Below are positions 26,847 to 34,973 of a stretch of DNA of 64,000 nt, one piece after another. Made by a program: the position numbers and the translations under genes. Every line of letters starts with the position of its first letter. Position 1 is the first letter of the stretch. The stretch spans positions 1 to 64,000 of the forward strand of contig NZ_NTUP01000066.1 of assembly GCF_002561455.1 (NCBI RefSeq), given 5' to 3'. The stretch comes from Bacillus sp. AFS015802. Its GTDB lineage: Bacteria > Bacillota > Bacilli > Bacillales > Bacillaceae_B. The notes under the pieces are model-generated. The model ran no database searches. It worked only from the letters and a program-made list of their open reading frames with translations, and was not told the origin of the DNA.

Positions 26847-27119
26847 TTGTCAAAAGATCATTCGATTCTTGTCGTCATCTTGGGTGCTTTGTCAGGGATA
26901 GTTGGTTTTATCATGCTTTTCTTTAATGTGTATTTTGGAACGTCCCGTGCTGATGCCTGGCTAGCGAGTCGTGGTGGGGCGGATACAGGATTCTACCACA
27001 TTGTTGTAAAAGGGTATATGAATACTTTTTTAGTGGGGGGCGCCCTGATGGCCTTGCTGGGAATGGTGGCTGTCGTTTGGGGGTATCATCTGCTTCAAGT
27101 GAATAGCAGTTCAGATTAG
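26847..27119 (+). CDS. Small membrane protein, unknown function
   Basis: A 90-residue protein with two long hydrophobic segments (residues 6-28 and 57-80). The TTG start has TAGGAGGGGGA upstream. A terminator follows. Not recognised. Confidence 0.65.
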   Translation: MSKDHSILVVILGALSGIVGFIMLFFNVYFGTSRADAWLASRGGADTGFYHIVVKGYMNTFLVGGALMALLGMVAVVWGYHLLQVNSSSD

Positions 27120-27148
27120 GGATGAATGCCTGCATTTGTCCTTTTTTT
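27120..27148 (+). terminator. Rho-independent terminator
   Basis: GGATGAATGC pairs with GCATTTGTCC over a two-base loop and is followed by seven T. Confidence 0.75.
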
Positions 27149-27174
27149 ATATATGGATGGATTTGGAATTTGTG

Positions 27175-27216
27175 TTGTATACCGGGTTGATATAGTGTAA
27201 AATTACACTATATCAA
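27175..27216 (+). promoter_or_regulatory. Promoter with overlapping near-perfect 30-bp palindrome
   Basis: TTGTAT and TAAAAT are 17 bases apart (sigma-A type). A palindrome at 27187-27216 covers the spacer, the -10 and the start site; its 14-bp arms TTGATATAGTGTAA and TTACACTATATCAA are perfect with two central bases. It has the character of a repressor operator of the GntR/YtrA or PadR kind, but the regulator is unknown. Confidence 0.7.
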
Positions 27217-27237
27217 AAACGTCAGGGGGAGTTCCCT

Positions 27238-27615
27238 TTGCAAAGGATTCTATTATCCTTCTCAGGTTCTATTCTCATTTTCATGATGATGTATGGTGTG
27301 GGGAACTTGTTAAGTCATTATTTACCTTGGGGACAAATTTTATTAACTGCTGCCGTATCGGTGGTGTTGAATAGTCTCATTGTGAGAGTAGTGATACAAA
27401 GTGGGACGTTTTATAAGGGTGTACTTTATCCAATGTGTCTATATAATGTTCTTTTTGTCCTTATTCCTGGCATCATCTTGATCGTTACGTCAGAAAAATC
27501 TTATGTGATGGATGCGATGGATGTCATCTCTCCGTATGTGACATTAACCGTTCTTTCCCTTATTCACGGGGGCGTGCTGATGCTGGTAGTTAGGATAAAC
27601 AAAAGGCTGGTATGA
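27238..27615 (+). CDS. Membrane protein under the palindromic operator
   Basis: A 125-residue protein with four hydrophobic helices and a strongly basic cytoplasmic C-terminus (VVRINKRLV). The start is a TTG with CAGGGGGAG upstream. Its promoter carries the 30-bp palindrome, so it is expected to be controlled by an unlinked repressor. Not recognised. Confidence 0.65.
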   Translation: MQRILLSFSGSILIFMMMYGVGNLLSHYLPWGQILLTAAVSVVLNSLIVRVVIQSGTFYKGVLYPMCLYNVLFVLIPGIILIVTSEKSYVMDAMDVISPYVTLTVLSLIHGGVLMLVVRINKRLV

Positions 27616-27662
27616 AGGAATATTGTTTAGGACATTTTTTTGAAAGAGGAGGGATCGGCATC

Positions 27663-28244
27663 ATGAAAGAAATCATTTTCGTCACCACCAACAAAGGGAA
27701 AATTGCTTCTGCTCAAAAGGAGTTAACGAATATAAAGGTGTTACCCATCGAAGCAGAATTGAGTGAGCCTAGAAGTGATGATATTAAGGAGATTGCAAAG
27801 CAAAAGGTGTTGCAGGCATACTCGATCGTGAAAAGGCCCTGTATCGCGCTGGATTCCGGATTTTTTATTTCCGCATTGAATGGATTCCCTAGAGCATATG
27901 TGAATCATATGTTGGATACAATCGGCATTGAGGGGATATTGAAGCTGATGCAGGGTGAGGAGAACAGAGCGTGTGAGTTCAGATCCTGCCTGGCTTTTTA
28001 TGATGGGGAGAAAATAAAGTTTTTTGAGAGTACATCTCCAGGAGTCATTGCAGAGAAGATAAGAGGGTCAGAGAATGAGAATAGCTGGTCCGATCTTTGG
28101 TATCTGTTTATCCCGAGGCACTTCCATAAGACCATGGCTGAATTTGATGAAGGAGACTTTATGGAATACAACCGGGTAAAAGAGGATTCGGGGATGAAGA
28201 AATTTGGGGAATGGTATATTCGTGAGGGCTTGGTTTCGCGATAA
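27663..28244 (+). CDS. Non-canonical purine NTP pyrophosphatase-like protein (HAM1/RdgB family)
   Basis: A 193-residue protein with the ITPase signature: FVTTNKGKIASAQ at the N-terminus, CIALDSGFFISAL in the middle, and a FEGD-like FDEGDF near residue 160. The family hydrolyses XTP/ITP. It is shorter and more divergent than the main RdgB (normally LPGV/HRA elements), so its substrate is uncertain. The ATG at 27663 follows GAGGAGGG; a longer frame from 27612 is unsupported. Confidence 0.78.
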   Translation: MKEIIFVTTNKGKIASAQKELTNIKVLPIEAELSEPRSDDIKEIAKQKVLQAYSIVKRPCIALDSGFFISALNGFPRAYVNHMLDTIGIEGILKLMQGEENRACEFRSCLAFYDGEKIKFFESTSPGVIAEKIRGSENENSWSDLWYLFIPRHFHKTMAEFDEGDFMEYNRVKEDSGMKKFGEWYIREGLVSR

Positions 28245-28254
28245 GGGGGATTGC

Positions 28255-28410
28255 ATGATTAGTGCTTTGTTAGTAATGGCTATTATTCTATTAATTGTTG
28301 GTTTTTTGACCCCGATCGCTTCAGGGACAACTTTATTGGTAGCTTCGCTTCTTTCTGGCGTGGCATTGGTGCTCTCTCTTAAGAAAAAGGATGCTCGTAG
28401 GAAGAGCTGA
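28255..28410 (+). CDS. Small membrane protein, 51 residues
   Basis: Two hydrophobic segments from residue 3 to 44, then a basic tail (LKKKDARRK). The ATG at 28255 follows AAGGGGGA by four bases, and the gene starts 10 bp after the ITPase-like gene. Not recognised. Confidence 0.55.
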   Translation: MISALLVMAIILLIVGFLTPIASGTTLLVASLLSGVALVLSLKKKDARRKS

Positions 28411-28431
28411 GAACTCGTGCTTTAATCTGAG

Positions 28432-28551
28432 ATGGTGAATAGAATTCAGGCAATCGTTATGTATAATCCGTTATTATTCTCACTCATCGCCATTTTGTCT
28501 TGTTCATTCGTGGTCCTCCAAATAGTGAAGGTCAGGAGGATTGAAAGGTGA
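28432..28551 (+). CDS. Possible 39-residue membrane peptide
   Basis: The frame begins MVNRIQAIVMYNPLLFSLIA, a single helix ending in basic residues (VKVRRIER). The stop codon overlaps the next small frame (TGATG). The ribosome site is weak, so coding is uncertain. Confidence 0.35.
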   Translation: MVNRIQAIVMYNPLLFSLIAILSCSFVVLQIVKVRRIER

Positions 28552-28676
28552 TGGAAGGGAAGAGGATAGCAATATACACAGTTAGTCTGATTAAGTATGT
28601 GAGGACAGGAAGAGAGAAGTCGTCGATTAATTCAGCAAAAGAAATCATCACAGATGTAATCGAGCAAGCGCAGTAA
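28551..28676 (+). CDS. Possible 41-residue peptide, translationally coupled
   Basis: A hydrophilic frame starting MEGKRIAIYTVSLIKYVRTG and ending in an amphipathic helix (SAKEIITDVIEQAQ). AGGAGG lies 11 bases upstream and TGATG couples it to the preceding frame. A strong terminator begins four bases after the stop, which supports transcription. Not recognised. Confidence 0.45.
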   Translation: MEGKRIAIYTVSLIKYVRTGREKSSINSAKEIITDVIEQAQ

Positions 28677-28680
28677 CGCA

Positions 28681-28720
28681 AAAGCTCCCGGCAGCAACAA
28701 ATCTGCCGGGAGCTTTCTAT
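28681..28720. terminator. Strong bidirectional terminator
   Basis: AAAGCTCCCGGCAG and CTGCCGGGAGCTTT form a perfect 14-bp stem with an eight-base loop. It serves the small frames on the plus strand and also lies immediately after the chemoreceptor-like remnant on the minus strand. Confidence 0.85.
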
Positions 28721-28725
28721 TTTCA

Positions 28726-28800
28726 CTATGACAGCTTGTGGTTCTGGACAAGTTTCTTTAAGGAGTCTGCCATTTCTTTCATTTCCTGATTTTGATTGCT
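28726..28800 (-). pseudogene. Remnant of a chemoreceptor-like C-terminus
   Basis: Read on the minus strand, the frame ends NQEMKEMADSLKKLVQNHKL then a stop, which resembles the C-terminal tail of a methyl-accepting chemotaxis protein. Upstream the frame is broken and no signalling domain is found. The remaining gap to 29025 holds only fragmentary coding-like sequence. The identification is tentative. Confidence 0.35.
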
Positions 28801-29025
28801 TTAGTAGGATTGATTTCATCGTTGGATCTGATCTTTTTCATTTGATCTTGGGATTTTCTTGATTTTTCCGGTTCCTTCTTTGGTGATTTGACCGGTGTTG
28901 CGTGTGAATGATATTCCACAATACATCCCGGTGAAAAATTTTTTTGAAAAAAGTGATCCACATCAACACTTGCTGCGTTATCTTACCAGAACACAAAAAC
29001 AAAGCGAAAAAGGAGATTACAAATA

Positions 29026-30369
29026 ATGAAAAAAACAAAATTACTTAAGAAAATCGCAGCACCGATGTTAGGATTATCTCTACTAGCTCCAACGGCAAGC
29101 TTTGCGGCAGAAACTCCGACAGCGGTGACCCCGGCTTCCGATCTTCGTTCCACACTGGACCAATTACTATCTGAACACTACGTATTAGCGGTGAACGCCA
29201 TGGTGAAGGATTACAAGGATGCACCGGATGAGAAAGAGGCTTATGAAGCATTGGATCAAAATGCACTGGACATGACCCCGGCCATCGAATCGATTTACGG
29301 GAAAGAAGGCGCACAGAAATTCGAAGAAATCTTTGCCGGACATAATGACTACTCACCGGATTTCGTGGAAGCAGCTAAATCAGACGATGCGGAAATGAGA
29401 AAAGCAGCTGAAGCCGAAGTGAAGGATTTCGTTAATGAGTTCTCGGCCTTCCTGGCAACAGCAACAGAAGGGAATCTCCCGGAAGCAGCAGCGAAAGAAG
29501 TATTAACAGCACATGAAATGGATGTCATCGAAGCATTTGACAGCTATGTAGAAGAAGATTACGAAGGATATCAGACGAACTTCAAAGAAGGGTACGACAG
29601 GATGTTCGATATTTCAAAAGCATTATCTGGAGCGATCGTGACTCAGATGCCGGATAAATTCAACAACACGAAAGTCGATGCACCGGCAGCGGAATTACGC
29701 TCTACACTTAATAATCTGGCTGCAGAACACTTTGCACTGGCAGCAATGAGCATGCAAAAGGGTGTCAACGAAGCGCCTGATTATGATACAGCGACTTGGG
29801 CAGAAGACATGAACACAGAAGCATGGACGAAAGCGATCGGATCCATCTATGGTGAAGAAGGTGCGGCACAATTCAAGAAATTATGGACAAGTGATCACAT
29901 CAATGCGCAGGCAGACCTTGTGAGCGCGACATTAGCTGGTGACGAAGAAGGCGTGAAGGCAGCGAAAGACAGCCTCGGTAAGTTCACAGAAGAATTCGGT
30001 ACATTCCTTGCAACGGCAACAGAAGGAAACCTTCCGAAAGACGCGGCCATCTCTTCTCTGAAAACACATGAAGATCAAGTCGTGAAAGCGTTCGACTCAT
30101 ATGTAGCAGAAGACTATAAAGCAAGCACAGATACATTCCGTGAAGGATATGCGTTCATGTTCGGTGTAGGGAAAGCACTTGGAGACGCGATTGTGAAGCA
30201 GAATCCTGAGAAGTTTGCATCAAGTGACATGCCGGAACAAATGCCAAACACAGGAATGGGCGGAGCAGCTGAAGAAGGAATGCCAATGGCTGCCTGGATC
30301 ACATTTGTAGCGGTAGCGATGATGGCAGGCGGAATCATCATCAAGAAGAAGTTTGCGGATCAACAATAA
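29026..30369 (+). CDS. Exported two-repeat protein with MPNTG sortase signal
   Basis: A 447-residue surface protein. A signal peptide ends near SFAAETP. Two homologous helical repeats follow, about residues 37-205 and 217-395; both start with a LRSTL motif and share FLATATEGNLP exactly. Conserved histidines and acids occur in each repeat (SEHYVLAV versus AEHFALAA; TAHEMDV versus KTHEDQV). The C-terminus has MPNTG, a hydrophobic helix and a KKKF tail, a cell-wall sorting signal. A class F sortase gene follows 56 bp downstream. Biochemical role unknown. Confidence 0.82.
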   Translation: MKKTKLLKKIAAPMLGLSLLAPTASFAAETPTAVTPASDLRSTLDQLLSEHYVLAVNAMVKDYKDAPDEKEAYEALDQNALDMTPAIESIYGKEGAQKFEEIFAGHNDYSPDFVEAAKSDDAEMRKAAEAEVKDFVNEFSAFLATATEGNLPEAAAKEVLTAHEMDVIEAFDSYVEEDYEGYQTNFKEGYDRMFDISKALSGAIVTQMPDKFNNTKVDAPAAELRSTLNNLAAEHFALAAMSMQKGVNEAPDYDTATWAEDMNTEAWTKAIGSIYGEEGAAQFKKLWTSDHINAQADLVSATLAGDEEGVKAAKDSLGKFTEEFGTFLATATEGNLPKDAAISSLKTHEDQVVKAFDSYVAEDYKASTDTFREGYAFMFGVGKALGDAIVKQNPEKFASSDMPEQMPNTGMGGAAEEGMPMAAWITFVAVAMMAGGIIIKKKFADQQ

Positions 30370-30381
30370 TCATAGAGCCAT

Positions 30382-30411
30382 GAGAAGAGCGGGATTCTGC
30401 TCTTCTCTTAA
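30382..30411 (+). terminator. Hairpin between surface protein and sortase genes
   Basis: GAGAAGAGC and GCTCTTCTC pair perfectly around an eight-base loop with no good T run, so it may be a processing or attenuation hairpin that lowers sortase expression rather than a full terminator. Confidence 0.55.
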
Positions 30412-30425
30412 ATGGAGGGAACACG

Positions 30426-31400
30426 ATGAAGAAACGAATGCTTATCATCCTGGTCGCAGTCCTAATGGTCGGGGCAGTCAGCTTTCAGGCCATCGCCAAA
30501 AATGGACCTGAGAAAGAAACCGGGACCACTCAATCCGTCGAGAAACCGACAGTGAAAAAAGAAAAAGCCAAAAGCGGGGTGGGTACCGCCCATAAGGAAG
30601 AAGAATTTGTTCTTCTTGACTCTTTAAAGAAGAAGAAAACAGAGCTTGAAGAGCAGGTAAAGGTTCAAGAAGAAGGAATTACGCCTTCCCGTGTCCAGAT
30701 CCCGAGCATGGACATCGATACGAATGTCATTCCCGTCGGACTTCTTGAGAACGGGGAAATGGAAGTGCCCGAAGAAACGGATGTCGTCGGCTGGTACGAT
30801 CGCGGTGTAAAGGTCGGAGCCAAGGGAAATGCCGTCCTTGCAGGTCATGTCGACAGTAAAAAAGGACCGGCCATCTTCTTTTATCTTAAGAACATCGAAA
30901 TAGGGGAAAAGGTCATCGTCACAGATGAACAGGGAATGAAACGAACCTATGAAGTGAAGTCAAAGGAAAGCTATCCGAGTGATGAAGCGCCGATTGAGAA
31001 AATCTTCGGACCGTCGGATCAACGGAACCTGAATGTGATTACATGTACAGGAACCTTCAATCATGACAAGCATCTCTACCCGGATCGGCTGGTCGTGTAT
31101 ACAGAACTCATCTCTGAAACGAACGTCAACGTAGTGAAGGCTCCTGAACCTCCAGCAGCCGTTCAGGTGGATACAGGGTCGGTTTCATGGCATTCGGTAC
31201 AGAGTGATACCGTTATGGGATATAGAGTGTATAAAAAGGCGGCGGATGCGAAAGAATTTAAGCATATCGCAAGCATTTCTGCCCACGAACGGAAGAGCTT
31301 CTTTGATCAAGAGTCTGAAAAAGGAGACTCCTATTACATCACAACTGTGAATATAGAGGATAAGGAATCGGCTCCTTCTGAAAAAGTGGGAGTAGAATAA
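30426..31400 (+). CDS. Class F sortase with C-terminal FN3-like domain
   Basis: A 324-residue membrane-anchored transpeptidase. The N-terminal anchor (residues 4-24) precedes a basic linker and a coiled KKKKTELEEQVKVQEE stretch. The sortase domain carries the catalytic histidine in LAGHVDS, cysteine in VITCTGTF and arginine in YPDRLVVY. The last ~80 residues look like a fibronectin type III domain (VSWHSVQSDTVMGYRVYK). The neighbour at 29026, with an MPNTG signal, is the likely substrate. This enzyme would attach it to the cell wall. Confidence 0.88.
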   Translation: MKKRMLIILVAVLMVGAVSFQAIAKNGPEKETGTTQSVEKPTVKKEKAKSGVGTAHKEEEFVLLDSLKKKKTELEEQVKVQEEGITPSRVQIPSMDIDTNVIPVGLLENGEMEVPEETDVVGWYDRGVKVGAKGNAVLAGHVDSKKGPAIFFYLKNIEIGEKVIVTDEQGMKRTYEVKSKESYPSDEAPIEKIFGPSDQRNLNVITCTGTFNHDKHLYPDRLVVYTELISETNVNVVKAPEPPAAVQVDTGSVSWHSVQSDTVMGYRVYKKAADAKEFKHIASISAHERKSFFDQESEKGDSYYITTVNIEDKESAPSEKVGVE

Positions 31401-31409
31401 GCTTTAGTA

Positions 31410-31445
31410 AGAGACCCTTCCGATGACGGAGGGTCTCTTTCTTTC
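31410..31445 (+). terminator. Rho-independent terminator after sortase gene
   Basis: AGAGACCCTTCC pairs with GGAGGGTCTCT with one bulge, then a T-rich tract. Confidence 0.75.
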
Positions 31446-31495
31446 GAATGAATGACTTAAACATGGAAATACTTCCTTTAAGGAGGTGTTTTTTA

Positions 31496-32041
31496 ATGTT
31501 TGAAGAAATTCAACGGCTCAATCACGAAGCGAGTAAGTTGGAAACCAAGTATTGGCTTAGTGAGGACCTGTTCAGTATCCACTGGTGGGTCATTGTCATC
31601 CTAAACATTCTCTTTCTTATCGTACTGATCAAGCTGATGGATCGTAAGCGTCCCTTAGACATCATTGTCGCTTTCCTTATAAGTTTCAGCCTTGTGGGAT
31701 TCATCAATGAACTTGGCTATTACTATCATTGGTGGAGCTATCCACACCAATTCATCACGGCGTTCAGGGTGATGAATGCAGTGGACTTCCTGACCATCCC
31801 AGTGATTCATACGCTGCTATACCAGAAATATAGTGGATGGAAACCTTATTTGATTGCAAATGCCATTATTATGGCCATTATTGCCTTTGTAGGAGTACCG
31901 CTTTTTGTTCATTTTCATTTCTATGTTCTATATGACTGGAATTATTTAAAATCCTATCTGACTCTATTCGTGGTGGGGATGCTTGTGAAGGTTATCGCGG
32001 ATTTGTTGATTGATTGGGCGGCGGTTGTGAGAAAGCCATGA
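31496..32041 (+). CDS. CBO0543-like membrane protein
   Basis: A 181-residue protein with about five hydrophobic segments and a WWSYPHQF motif like that of a second family member in this window (46927-47469). Both have a NYWL/KYWL N-terminal amphipathic helix, a W-rich first helix and a GxW-GYPxQ-type loop. AAGGAGGTG precedes the ATG at 31496. The family is found in Bacilli and clostridia; function unknown. Confidence 0.75.
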   Translation: MFEEIQRLNHEASKLETKYWLSEDLFSIHWWVIVILNILFLIVLIKLMDRKRPLDIIVAFLISFSLVGFINELGYYYHWWSYPHQFITAFRVMNAVDFLTIPVIHTLLYQKYSGWKPYLIANAIIMAIIAFVGVPLFVHFHFYVLYDWNYLKSYLTLFVVGMLVKVIADLLIDWAAVVRKP

Positions 32042-32166
32042 GAAATGCGCTATTAAGAAGGTAAATCGGTTGAATGATTTTTAAGAATGGAACAAGAAGA
32101 TGAGGGAATATGATCCGGATTCCCGAAAAATAATCTTAAAAAACCAAGAACCAGCATTCTAGTTTC

Positions 32167-32199
32167 AAAAAAATCCGGGATTAGTTCCGATCCCGGATT
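32167..32199 (-). terminator. Terminator of the minus-strand pair
   Basis: AATCCGGGAT and ATCCCGGATT form a perfect 10-bp stem; on the minus strand it is followed by a T run. Confidence 0.82.
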
Positions 32200-32203
32200 C
32201 TTT

Positions 32204-33049
32204 CTATTCCACAAATGTAAGGCTAACGGGTTCAACTTTTCCCATGCTAGCAGGATATAACGTAACCTCCCCAGAAGGAGGCTTCGGATCATTGGAGTGA
32301 CTTTGGAAATTTTCATTCAATCCAATGGTCCATTCGGCTTCACCATCATGAACGAGGACGATGGCAATGGTGCCGAATTGGACGACATTGTCCCAAGTAT
32401 ACTGCTCTGATTCTCCCTTGTAGTCGATGGAAATTCCTTTAGGGGTGCTGTCGATCCTGGCATCCTCACCTTCCCACTGCCCCTGAATCGTCGGTCCGAC
32501 ATAGGAATAGGATAGGCCCCGATCCCTCGCACCGTATGTCCCGATGTACTGGTGGACGGTGTTGTCAGCTGCCTGATAAGTCAGCGCCGCAATGTCGTTC
32601 TCCAGCCATTTTAGCTTGAATTCCCCTTTTGTCTGATAGGGCAGGACTTCTTTGGGACGGCCGAAGATACCCAAATAGGGTCTGTAATAGACGGCTTCCC
32701 CCGTCTTTCTGTCTTCTTTTAGGACGAACTGATTTTCCATGTTTGGTGAAAAGCATACAATCTGCTTGGTTTGTTGACGATGGTTCAGGATCAATCCCCC
32801 TTGAAGGAGGATGAGAATACCCGTTACTACGAATGAGGTGATCTTCCACTTTTTCGGCAGGGTAAAAAGGATGAAGAAAGAGGCAGCCATCCCCACCACA
32901 ATCAGGATATTAAAGACATAGAATAAACGATTGTCTATGTATTCCAGTTCATACACGGCATGCAGGAACAAGTATCCCATCTGGAAGATGAACAAGGCAA
33001 TGGATAGGATGAAGAGTACACGCCCTGTTATTTTCTTAGTCGATGTCAT
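32204..33049 (-). CDS. Membrane protein of unknown function
   Basis: A 281-residue protein with three N-terminal hydrophobic helices and a soluble extracytoplasmic domain of about 170 residues. It overlaps the preceding Asp-box gene by 14 bases, and GAGGAGGTG lies upstream of the ATG, inside the upstream gene. The two genes are likely co-translated. Not recognised. Confidence 0.7.
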   Translation of the reverse strand: MTSTKKITGRVLFILSIALFIFQMGYLFLHAVYELEYIDNRLFYVFNILIVVGMAASFFILFTLPKKWKITSFVVTGILILLQGGLILNHRQQTKQIVCFSPNMENQFVLKEDRKTGEAVYYRPYLGIFGRPKEVLPYQTKGEFKLKWLENDIAALTYQAADNTVHQYIGTYGARDRGLSYSYVGPTIQGQWEGEDARIDSTPKGISIDYKGESEQYTWDNVVQFGTIAIVLVHDGEAEWTIGLNENFQSHSNDPKPPSGEVTLYPASMGKVEPVSLTFVE

Positions 33050-33947
33050 CAGGCTGCACCTCCTCTTGGAATGACCAGGTCCGTCCCTCGTCTTCTGAGA
33101 TGAATTTTCCTTTTACGTTCCCGCCTTCGTAATCCCCGTTCGGACCTTGATTGACGTAGACGGCGAGGTGATCGTCTTCTTTAAATGGGACTTCCGCTAT
33201 GACAAAGATTCTTTTATACTCATCCGGAATGTCCATCGTTGCTTTGCTCCACGAATTTCCGCCGTCGTTTGTGACATGGAGGTCCGGTTCTTCCGGGGTG
33301 AGGATGCCGAATGAGAGGAAACCGGTATTCTCGTCGACAAACCCTCCGTCATAGATGAGGCGCGTGATATCCGGCCGTGGCATCTCCTTCCACGATTTCC
33401 CGCCATCTTTCGTCAGATAAACGGTGATCAATTCCTGTGACATCGTCCGGTCGGCTGAAAGGATCACATAGCCGAAGGATTCATTGATAAAGTCGATCTT
33501 CCTGAAACGAATGGGCGGAGAAGAGGCTGTCACCTTGGCATCTTCCCATGTCTCTCCTTTGTTTTTTGAGTAAAGCAAGCGGACGCTTTTATCGACGGCG
33601 TCATAATCATGGGCATATAAGAAGGCAACAAGATCTTCTGTCAGGATATAACTGCCTTCAATCAGCTCGTCCTCCATCCCGGAGTACTCCCCTTCGAATA
33701 GATTTTCTTTTTCTACAGGAACCTGAATCCACTTTTCCCCTTTGTTGTAGGTGATCTGCAGCTGCTCCTGTTGAAGGGAATATCCGACAGGGTCCGTTTC
33801 GTTCACCACTTGAAGCGGAGGAGGACCTGGATTGTTTACTTCTGGTGTCGCCGGTTGGGTTACGTTGGGCACTTTTTCAAAAAAGTACGTGCCTGCGATG
33901 ATGCCGATGACCATCAGACAAGCCGACCCAATCATGATGTATTTCAC
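33036..33947 (-). CDS. Exported Asp-box (BNR-like) repeat protein
   Basis: A 303-residue protein with an N-terminal transmembrane anchor (residues 4-24) and four Asp-box-like repeats, SKNKGETW, TKDGGKSW, TNDGGNSW and SEDEGRTW, spaced about 60-70 residues. This pattern builds a beta-propeller such as in sialidases and YCF48-like proteins. The Asp-box is a structural, not catalytic, element, so no enzyme activity is implied. It overlaps the next membrane protein gene. Confidence 0.82.
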   Translation of the reverse strand: MKYIMIGSACLMVIGIIAGTYFFEKVPNVTQPATPEVNNPGPPPLQVVNETDPVGYSLQQEQLQITYNKGEKWIQVPVEKENLFEGEYSGMEDELIEGSYILTEDLVAFLYAHDYDAVDKSVRLLYSKNKGETWEDAKVTASSPPIRFRKIDFINESFGYVILSADRTMSQELITVYLTKDGGKSWKEMPRPDITRLIYDGGFVDENTGFLSFGILTPEEPDLHVTNDGGNSWSKATMDIPDEYKRIFVIAEVPFKEDDHLAVYVNQGPNGDYEGGNVKGKFISEDEGRTWSFQEEVQPDDID

Positions 33948-34043
33948 GTTATCAAACTCCTTTGGTTATATTTTCTATTTTATCATGGGAAAGGATTGTA
34001 GAAGATAGAAGATTTTGGAATAATGAAAGGGAGGAGTGATAGT

Positions 34044-34241
34044 ATGAAGATTAATGCGTATCTCATTCGTTTATCGTTCTCCATCATGTTGATCTTTGGT
34101 GGGACGCTTGCAATCTACTATATAAAAACGGGAGATTTCCTTGTGTACCATTTGATTACGACGTGTGTTGGAATGGTTCTTCTTTTAGCTTCATGGATGT
34201 GGAGGATCGGGAATAAATCGTGTCAGGGGGAAATGGTATGA
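34044..34241 (+). CDS. Small membrane protein, first gene of a zinc-ribbon operon
   Basis: A 65-residue protein with two hydrophobic segments. The ATG at 34044 has GGGAGGAGTG upstream. It overlaps the next gene by ATGA and starts a three-gene operon. Not recognised. Confidence 0.65.
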   Translation: MKINAYLIRLSFSIMLIFGGTLAIYYIKTGDFLVYHLITTCVGMVLLLASWMWRIGNKSCQGEMV

Positions 34242-34540
34242 TGGTTTGGCTCAATGTCGGCAGCCTGCTGCTTGGATTGCTCGCCTGGACACTTCCGGTG
34301 GTGAACCTTGTGACGCATAGAAATAATCATCTTGCCCTTGCCGTCATGAGCATGGGCGCATGTGCCTTGTCTTTATCCTTCCAGATTTTCTATCACTACC
34401 ATCTGGTCAAAGTAGGGGACTGGCCGGGGATTATGGATATAACAGGCGCAGTGGCGTTCGCGTCTGCCGTGCTTATCAGCGTAACGATTCTATTAAATGC
34501 AGTGACACTGATTCGTCATAAGAAAGGAGTTGCGGCATGA
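34238..34540 (+). CDS. Membrane protein, middle gene of the operon
   Basis: About 100 residues with three hydrophobic segments and a YHYHLVKVGDW loop. Start at ATG 34238, with CAGGGGG upstream and an ATGA overlap with the preceding stop. It overlaps the next gene in the same way. Not recognised. Confidence 0.65.
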   Translation: MMVWLNVGSLLLGLLAWTLPVVNLVTHRNNHLALAVMSMGACALSLSFQIFYHYHLVKVGDWPGIMDITGAVAFASAVLISVTILLNAVTLIRHKKGVAA

Positions 34541-34836
34541 CTTCAAAGGGAAATGTGAAGAAATGCGACAACGGGCATACCTATGTGAAGAGGAGTGATT
34601 GCCCGACATGTCCCGTTTGTGAAAAAGAACGGAAACCCGACACCGGATTCTTATCCGTCCTGGCAAGCCCTGCGAGAAGAGCGTTGGAGAATAACGGGAT
34701 CACGACATTGGAAGAATTGGCTGCTTTCAATGAGAAAGAGATTCTTGCATTTCATGGGATGGGACCGTCTTCTATACCGAAGCTTAGGAAGGCGCTTGTA
34801 GAGAAGGGGTTGTCGTTTAAAGAGATTTCAACATAA
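34537..34836 (+). CDS. Zinc-ribbon plus RNA polymerase alpha-CTD-like helix-hairpin-helix protein
   Basis: A 99-residue soluble protein. The N-terminal 30 residues carry C10, H14, C22, C25 and C28 (KCDNGHTYVKR, DCPTCPVC), a zinc-ribbon-like knuckle. The C-terminal half (LASPARRALENNGITTLEEL and FHGMGPSSIPKLRKALVEKG) matches the helix-hairpin-helix fold of the RNA polymerase alpha C-terminal domain, a nucleic-acid binding module. It is the last gene of an operon with two membrane proteins. Function unknown. Confidence 0.8.
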   Translation: MTSKGNVKKCDNGHTYVKRSDCPTCPVCEKERKPDTGFLSVLASPARRALENNGITTLEELAAFNEKEILAFHGMGPSSIPKLRKALVEKGLSFKEIST

Positions 34837-34858
34837 ATGAATAAGCGTTCTCCTTTTC

Positions 34859-34892
34859 AAAACCGATTTTCTAATATGAAAATCGGTTTTTT
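34859..34892 (+). terminator. Strong rho-independent terminator
   Basis: AAAACCGATTTTC and GAAAATCGGTTTT form a perfect 13-bp stem followed by T. Confidence 0.88.
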
Positions 34893-34973
34893 CACGTAAA
34901 GGCTGGACTACCGACAAAAATAAACAGAAAATGTCGAATAGTGTCTATGGAATAGTTGAAAGGAGGTGAATGC

